Source: Caulobacteraceae bacterium (lineage in GTDB: Bacteria; Pseudomonadota; Alphaproteobacteria; Caulobacterales; Caulobacteraceae). From it: a stretch of 8,701 bases of DNA. The notes under the pieces were generated by a model. The model ran no database searches. It saw nothing but the letters and a program-made list of their open reading frames with translations, and had not been told where the DNA came from. Of the stretch, positions 5,897-8,701 are shown in pieces (the first letter of the stretch is position 1; each line of letters starts with the position of its first letter). Made by a program: the position numbers and the translations under genes. Location: positions 1 to 8,701 of the forward strand of contig JADZBR010000319.1 of assembly GCA_020852035.1 (NCBI GenBank), given 5' to 3'.

Positions 5897-6606
5897 TCCG
5901 CAGCCTGGCGCCCAGCGTCCTCGCCCTCGCGCTGTTGGCCGCCTGCGGCGAACCTGCCGCTCCGCCGCCGCCGCTCGACGCGCCGGCCGAGCGCCCGCCG
6001 CCGCCGGTCACCGTCGCGCCCGCGCCCGCCGCGCCGCCGGCGGAGCCGTGGACCTCGGGCGAACTGAAGGTCACGCCCGGCGGCGTCGGGCCGCTCTCGG
6101 CGGCGACGCCCTTCGAGCGCGAGGCGGTGCTGGCGCTGTTCCCCGAGGCGCGGGTAGAGCCCGGCTTCCTGCATTTCGGCGACAAGACCTGGCCGCAGAT
6201 CGCCGTTGAACAGGGCGACGCCCTGGGGCTTTCCATCATCGAGACCTCGCCCGGCCATCGCGAGGTGCGCATCAGCGCCGGCCAGGCGGTCGGCCCGAAC
6301 GGCGAGGCGCTGATGGCCAGGTGGGCGGACGCGAAGTTCGACCCCGCCGACTGCGAAGCCGGCATCGGCCGCGACGTTGGCGCGATCGTCTGCCGCCGCC
6401 CGGACACGCCGCAGATCAGCTACATCTTCGGCGTCCCCGGCTGGACCCAGTCGACCATCCCGCCGGCGGCGACCCTGGCCGAAAAGGCTTTCATCCGCGA
6501 AATCGTCTGGACCCCGCCGGCCGGCGCGCCGGTGGTTCAGCCGCCGCCGGCGGCGCCGGTCAAGCCGCCACCGCCCGCGAAGGCGGCCCAGCCGCCCTCC
6601 GCTTGA
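5893..6606 (+). CDS. Proline-rich lipoprotein, DUF1131/YfeY-like
   Basis: A 237-residue putative lipoprotein starting with GTG at 5893, inside the nfu stop codon (GTGA overlap). The signal peptide ends in lipobox L15-A16-A17-C18. Glu20 at +2 (not Asp) suggests outer-membrane sorting. Residues 20-55 are a proline/alanine-rich linker and 209-237 a second proline-rich tail. The globular part, about 56-208, has GVGPLSAATPFEREAVLALF (64-83), WPQIAVEQGD (100-109), two cysteines, C154 and C167, that could form a periplasmic disulfide, and ISYIFGVPGW (175-184). The order GxGP.....TPF...., then a C-x12-C pair and an ISY.F segment recalls DUF1131, the family of the sigma-E-regulated lipoprotein YfeY. 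This is my recollection of the pattern and needs a profile search. The function is unknown. It overlaps tsaB by four bases (TTGA). Confidence 0.8.
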   Translation: MIRSLAPSVLALALLAACGEPAAPPPPLDAPAERPPPPVTVAPAPAAPPAEPWTSGELKVTPGGVGPLSAATPFEREAVLALFPEARVEPGFLHFGDKTWPQIAVEQGDALGLSIIETSPGHREVRISAGQAVGPNGEALMARWADAKFDPADCEAGIGRDVGAIVCRRPDTPQISYIFGVPGWTQSTIPPAATLAEKAFIREIVWTPPAGAPVVQPPPAAPVKPPPPAKAAQPPSA

Positions 6607-7220
6607 TCGTCCTGGCGCTCGACACCTGCCTGACCGCCTGCTCGGCGGCGGTGGTCGCCGACGGGGCGGTGCGCGCCGCCCGGTCCGAGCCGATGGCGCG
6701 CGGGCATCAGGAACGGCTCGCCGTGCTGGTCCGGGAAATCCTCGCCGAGGCCGGCGTCGCGCCGGCCGCGCTGGACCGCGTCGGCGTCACGATCGGTCCG
6801 GGTTCGTTCACCGGCCTCAGGGTCGGCCTGGCGTTCGCCAAGGGGCTGGGCGCGGCGCTGGGCCGGCCGGTGATCGGCGTCGGCGTGCTGGAGGCGCTGG
6901 CGTTCGAGATCAAGCGCCCGGCGGCGGCCGTGATCGACGCCCGCCGCGACCAGGTCTACCTGCAGACCTTCGCCTGGACGATCTCCACGCCGGTGGCCGC
7001 CTCGCCGGACGCTGCGCGGGCGGCCATCGCGGCGCTGGGCGAGGGGGTGACCCTCGTCGGCCCCGGCGCGGGTTTGTTCAACGACCTGCCGGCGGCGCAC
7101 ATCGCCCCCCGGGACGCCGCCGATCCGGTCGCCGTCGCCCGCATCGCCGCGAGCCGCCCCCCCGCGCCGCTGAAGCCGCTCTACCTGCGCGCGCCGGACG
7201 CGCGCCTGCCCTCGCCGTGA
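6603..7220 (+). CDS. tsaB: tRNA t6A threonylcarbamoyltransferase subunit TsaB
   Basis: A 205-residue protein of the ASKHA fold, the TsaB/YeaZ partner that dimerises with TsaD and, with TsaE, transfers threonylcarbamoyl to A37 of ANN-decoding tRNAs. Diagnostic features are the N-terminal strand IVLALDTCLTACSAAV (2-17), the GHQERL segment (34-39) in the usual place of the S..L helix, GPGSFTGLRVGLAFAKGL (65-82), which is the family signature, DARRDQVY (112-119) and the C-terminal PLYLRAPDA (192-200). The length fits the family. The start is TTG at 6603: it lies four bases into the end of the lipoprotein gene (TTGA overlap) and gives the exact conserved N terminus. Its own TGA overlaps the rimI GTG by four bases. 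No Shine-Dalgarno is needed if termination-reinitiation couples these genes. The tsaB-rimI pairing is common in bacteria. Confidence 0.96.
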   Translation: MIVLALDTCLTACSAAVVADGAVRAARSEPMARGHQERLAVLVREILAEAGVAPAALDRVGVTIGPGSFTGLRVGLAFAKGLGAALGRPVIGVGVLEALAFEIKRPAAAVIDARRDQVYLQTFAWTISTPVAASPDAARAAIAALGEGVTLVGPGAGLFNDLPAAHIAPRDAADPVAVARIAASRPPAPLKPLYLRAPDARLPSP

Positions 7221-7669
7221 GGCTGCGCCTGGCCGGGCCGGGCGACGCCGAGGCGCTGGCGGCGGTGCACGCCCTGGCGTTCGACGCGCCCTGGAGCGCC
7301 GACGAGATCGCCGCGCTCCTCGCCGGGCCCGGGGTGGCGGCCTGGCTGGTCGAGGCCGAAACGGCGGTCGGCATGAGCCTGGTCCGCACGGTCGCCGGCG
7401 AGGGCGAGGTGCTGACCATCGCGGTGGCCCCCGTCGCCCGCCGCCGGGGCGTGGGCGACGCCCTGGTCGCGGCGGCCGTGGTCGCCGCCGGCGCCGCCGG
7501 CGCCGACAGCCTGTTCCACGAAGTGGCGGACGACAACGCCGCCGCCCGGGCCCTCTACGCCAAGGCCGGCTTCGTTCCGGTCGGGCGCCGGGCGGGCTAC
7601 TACCGCCGCGCCGGGCGCCCGGTTGACGCGCTCGTACTGCGCCGTAGCCTTAACAGCGCGCAGGCGTAA
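7217..7669 (+). CDS. rimI: Ribosomal protein N-acetyltransferase RimI
   Basis: A 150-residue single-domain GNAT enzyme. Acetyl-CoA binding is shown by RRRGVG (75-80) after the strand EVLTIAVAP (64-72). Glu102 in HEVADDNAAARALYAKAGF (101-119) and Tyr114 correspond to the catalytic pair described for Salmonella RimI (E103, Y115). The GRRAGYYRR segment (123-131) and a DALVLRR end (137-143) complete the family pattern. In enterobacteria RimI acetylates the N-terminal alanine of ribosomal protein S18; in many other bacteria RimI-like enzymes have broader N-terminal targets. The start is GTG at 7217, overlapping the tsaB stop (GTGA). Adjacency to tsaB strongly supports the assignment over a generic GNAT. 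The last codons contain a candidate promoter for fur. Confidence 0.92.
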   Translation: MRLRLAGPGDAEALAAVHALAFDAPWSADEIAALLAGPGVAAWLVEAETAVGMSLVRTVAGEGEVLTIAVAPVARRRGVGDALVAAAVVAAGAAGADSLFHEVADDNAAARALYAKAGFVPVGRRAGYYRRAGRPVDALVLRRSLNSAQA

Positions 7670-7678
7670 GCCTATGCT
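7650..7678 (+). promoter_or_regulatory. Candidate fur promoter overlapping the rimI stop
   Basis: TTAACA at 7650-7655 (5 of 6 to TTGACA) and TATGCT at 7673-7678 (4 of 6 to TATAAT) are separated by exactly 17 bases. The transcription start would fall near 7685, leaving about 20 bases of leader that include the fur ribosome binding site. It is one of the few AT-richer patches in this stretch and spans the rimI stop codon. fur could therefore be expressed both from its own promoter and by read-through. Confidence 0.45.
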
Positions 7679-7688
7679 CGCCGTTCAC

Positions 7689-7695
7689 GAGGGAG
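7689..7695 (+). promoter_or_regulatory. Ribosome binding site deciding the fur TTG start
   Basis: GAGGGAG lies nine bases upstream of the TTG at 7705. It is the only good Shine-Dalgarno seen in the window and favours TTG 7705 over the internal ATG at 7741, which would remove the first helix of Fur. The nearby GTG at 7697 is out of frame. Confidence 0.65.
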
Positions 7696-7704
7696 CGTGA
7701 CGTC

Positions 7705-8112
7705 TTGGACCGGATCGAAAAGCTCTGCATCGAAAAGGGCATGCGGATGACCGAGCAGCGCCGGGTGATCGCCCGCGTGCTGTCGGCGGCGCACGACCAC
7801 CCGGATGTCGAGGAGCTCTATCGCCGCGCCCACGCCGAGGACCCGCACATCTCCATCGCCACGGTCTACCGCACGGTGCGGCTGTTCGAGGAGGCGGGGA
7901 TCATCTCGCGCCTCGACCTGCGCGACGGCCGCTCGCGCTACGAGGAGGCGCCGGAGACCCACCACGACCACCTCATCGACATGAAGACCGGCAAGATCGT
8001 CGAGTTCGTCGACGAGGAGATCGAGGCCCTGCAGCACGCCATCGCCAAGAAGCTCGGCTACAGGCTGGTGGACCACCGGATGGAGCTCTACGGCGTGCCG
8101 GTGGAGGAGTAG
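7705..8112 (+). CDS. fur: Ferric uptake regulator Fur
   Basis: A 135-residue metal-dependent repressor of the Fur family. The winged-helix DNA-binding domain (about 1-80) contains MRMTEQRRVIARVL (13-26), DHPDVEELYRRA (31-42) and the recognition helix region ISIATVYRTVRLFEEAGI (49-66). The dimerisation domain has HHDHLID (86-92). With a one-residue offset from E. coli/Vibrio Fur, both metal sites are kept: His32, Glu80, His87, His89 and His86, Asp88, Glu107, His124. The structural-zinc cysteines are gone: the C-x-x-C at E. coli 93/96 is Asp92/Thr95 and there is no C-terminal pair, as in other alphaproteobacterial Fur/Mur proteins. The only cysteine is Cys8. It most likely controls iron uptake and Fe-S/TCA genes; a Mur-like manganese response cannot be excluded. 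It starts at TTG with a good ribosome site and has its own candidate promoter. Confidence 0.95.
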   Translation: MDRIEKLCIEKGMRMTEQRRVIARVLSAAHDHPDVEELYRRAHAEDPHISIATVYRTVRLFEEAGIISRLDLRDGRSRYEEAPETHHDHLIDMKTGKIVEFVDEEIEALQHAIAKKLGYRLVDHRMELYGVPVEE

Positions 8113-8114
8113 GT

Positions 8115-8139
8115 CCCTTCTCCCCTTGCGGGAGAAGGG
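8115..8139 (+). terminator. Hairpin terminator after fur
   Basis: CCCTTCTCCC (8115-8124) pairs perfectly with GGGAGAAGGG (8130-8139) around the loop CTTGC, a 10-bp stem two bases after the fur stop. There is no T-run. The same kind of CTTCTCCC/GGGAGAAG hairpin is, to my knowledge, frequent between genes in GC-rich alphaproteobacteria. It most likely ends the nfu-fur transcript and insulates miaB. Confidence 0.6.
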
Positions 8140-8147
8140 CCAGATGG

Positions 8148-8176
8148 TTGCGCCACGGCCTCCACGAACCCATAAC
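8148..8176 (+). promoter_or_regulatory. Candidate leaderless promoter of miaB
   Basis: TTGCGC (8148-8153) and CATAAC (8171-8176, 4 of 6 to TATAAT) are separated by 17 bases. The usual seven-base distance from the -10 end puts the transcription start at 8183, the A of the miaB ATG. There is no Shine-Dalgarno in the 43 bases between the hairpin and the ATG, which agrees with leaderless translation. Confidence 0.4.
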
Positions 8177-8182
8177 CCGCCG

Positions 8183-8701
8183 ATGAACCAGACCGCGCCC
8201 GCAAAGCGCCTCTACATCAAGACCTACGGCTGTCAGATGAACGTCTACGACAGCGAGCGCATGGCCGACGTCCTGCGCCCGCTGGGCTATGCGGTCACGC
8301 CCGAGCCGGAGGGCGCGGACCTGGTGGTGCTGAACACCTGCCACATCCGCGAGAAGGCCACCGAGAAGGTCTATTCAGAGCTCGGCCAGATCAAGCTGAT
8401 GAAACAGGCCAAGGCGGAGGACGGCGGCCGGATGACCATCGCCGTCGCCGGCTGCGTCGCCCAGGCGGAGGGCGAGGAGATCCTGCGCCGCCAGCCGGCC
8501 GTCGACCTGGTGGTCGGCCCGCAAGCCTATCACCAGCTGCCCGAGCTGATCGCTAGAGCCCACCGGGCCAGCGGCGAGCGCCTGGCCGCCGACTTCGCCG
8601 CCGAGGAGAAGTTCGACGCCCTCACCGTCCCCCGCGCGCCCTCCGGCGTGACCGCGTTCCTGACCGTGCAGGAGGGCTGCGACAAGTTCTGCACCTTCTG
8701 C
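8183..8701 (+). CDS. miaB: tRNA-2-methylthio-N6-dimethylallyladenosine synthase MiaB, N-terminal part
   Basis: The first 173 residues of a radical-SAM methylthiotransferase are present; the window ends inside the gene. MiaB converts i6A to ms2i6A at tRNA position 37 using two [4Fe-4S] clusters. The N-terminal UPF0004 domain has the three cluster cysteines in their family contexts: Cys17 (TYGCQMNVYDSE), Cys53 (NTCHIREKA) and Cys91 (AGCVAQAEG). The radical-SAM motif C-x3-C-x2-C is Cys166, Cys170 and Cys173 (EGCDKFCTFC), and Cys173 is the last codon of the window. NTCHIREKA and CDKFCTFC are typical of MiaB rather than of MtaB or RimO. The start is ATG 8183; the next in-frame methionine lies inside the domain. 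It follows fur and its hairpin by 70 bases and appears to have its own, possibly leaderless, promoter. Confidence 0.95.
   Translation, partial: MNQTAPAKRLYIKTYGCQMNVYDSERMADVLRPLGYAVTPEPEGADLVVLNTCHIREKATEKVYSELGQIKLMKQAKAEDGGRMTIAVAGCVAQAEGEEILRRQPAVDLVVGPQAYHQLPELIARAHRASGERLAADFAAEEKFDALTVPRAPSGVTAFLTVQEGCDKFCTFC

Noticed and set aside
5940..6060. CCG/CGC-rich tract that looks like a repeat
   Set aside because: It encodes the proline/alanine-rich linker of the lipoprotein and has no regular unit; a second such tract encodes its C-terminal tail.
227..8179. An 11-base match in inverted orientation: CGGGTTATGGG at 227-237 and CCCATAACCCG at 8169-8179
   Set aside because: The second copy is explained by the candidate -10 of miaB; the first has no -35 partner or nearby start in the right orientation. 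At this length two copies can occur by chance.
1..8701. Mobile element, phage, CRISPR, toxin-antitoxin or other defence system
   Set aside because: No transposase, integrase, repeat array, terminal inverted repeat, tRNA attachment site or toxin-like small gene was seen. Gene content is ordinary chromosomal housekeeping with uniform composition.

Overview
The window is very GC-rich and tightly packed, with GC-dominated third codon positions, frequent GTG/TTG starts and few Shine-Dalgarno sites. The protein set points to an alphaproteobacterium, most likely Caulobacterales (Caulobacter/Phenylobacterium-like): a Fur without the C-terminal cysteines, an NFU1-type Nfu, a CelD/HfsK-like acyltransferase and a PP_1105-type ATP-dependent ligase. 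This assignment is inference from protein resemblance, not a database result.

Layout. Positions 1-170 (minus) hold the 5' end of an AGE-family sugar epimerase/isomerase gene cut by the window edge. After a 102-bp divergent gap come a CelD/BcsL-type GNAT acyltransferase (273-1355), a threonine ammonia-lyase with a C-terminal ACT domain (1386-2588) and a FKBP-type prolyl isomerase lipoprotein (2588-3079) whose start codon overlaps the lyase stop by one base. A strong hairpin at 3081-3107 separates this block from the convergent ATP-dependent DNA ligase (3110-4732, minus). A 55-bp divergent gap follows, then a universal stress protein (4788-5261).

The right half is a dense run on the plus strand. 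An NFU1-type Fe-S scaffold (5327-5896), a proline-rich DUF1131-like lipoprotein (5893-6606), tsaB (6603-7220) and rimI (7217-7669) are joined by three successive 4-base stop/start overlaps, each with a GTG or TTG start. They read as one translationally coupled unit. fur (7705-8112) follows with a TTG start, a good ribosome binding site and a plausible promoter overlapping the rimI stop. After a hairpin at 8115-8139 comes miaB (8183 to the window end), which appears to lie directly at its transcription start. It is cut just after its radical-SAM cysteine motif.

Working together: TsaB (t6A) and MiaB (ms2i6A) modify tRNA position 37. MiaB and Nfu are tied to iron-sulfur chemistry and Fur senses iron, so nfu-tsaB-rimI-fur-miaB makes a coherent Fe-S/iron/translation neighbourhood. 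No CRISPR array, transposon, prophage, tRNA or rRNA was seen. I find no convincing new multi-gene system. The most useful leads are the orphan damage-type ligase, the lipoprotein embedded in the coupled tsaB operon, and predicted leaderless or near-leaderless starts.
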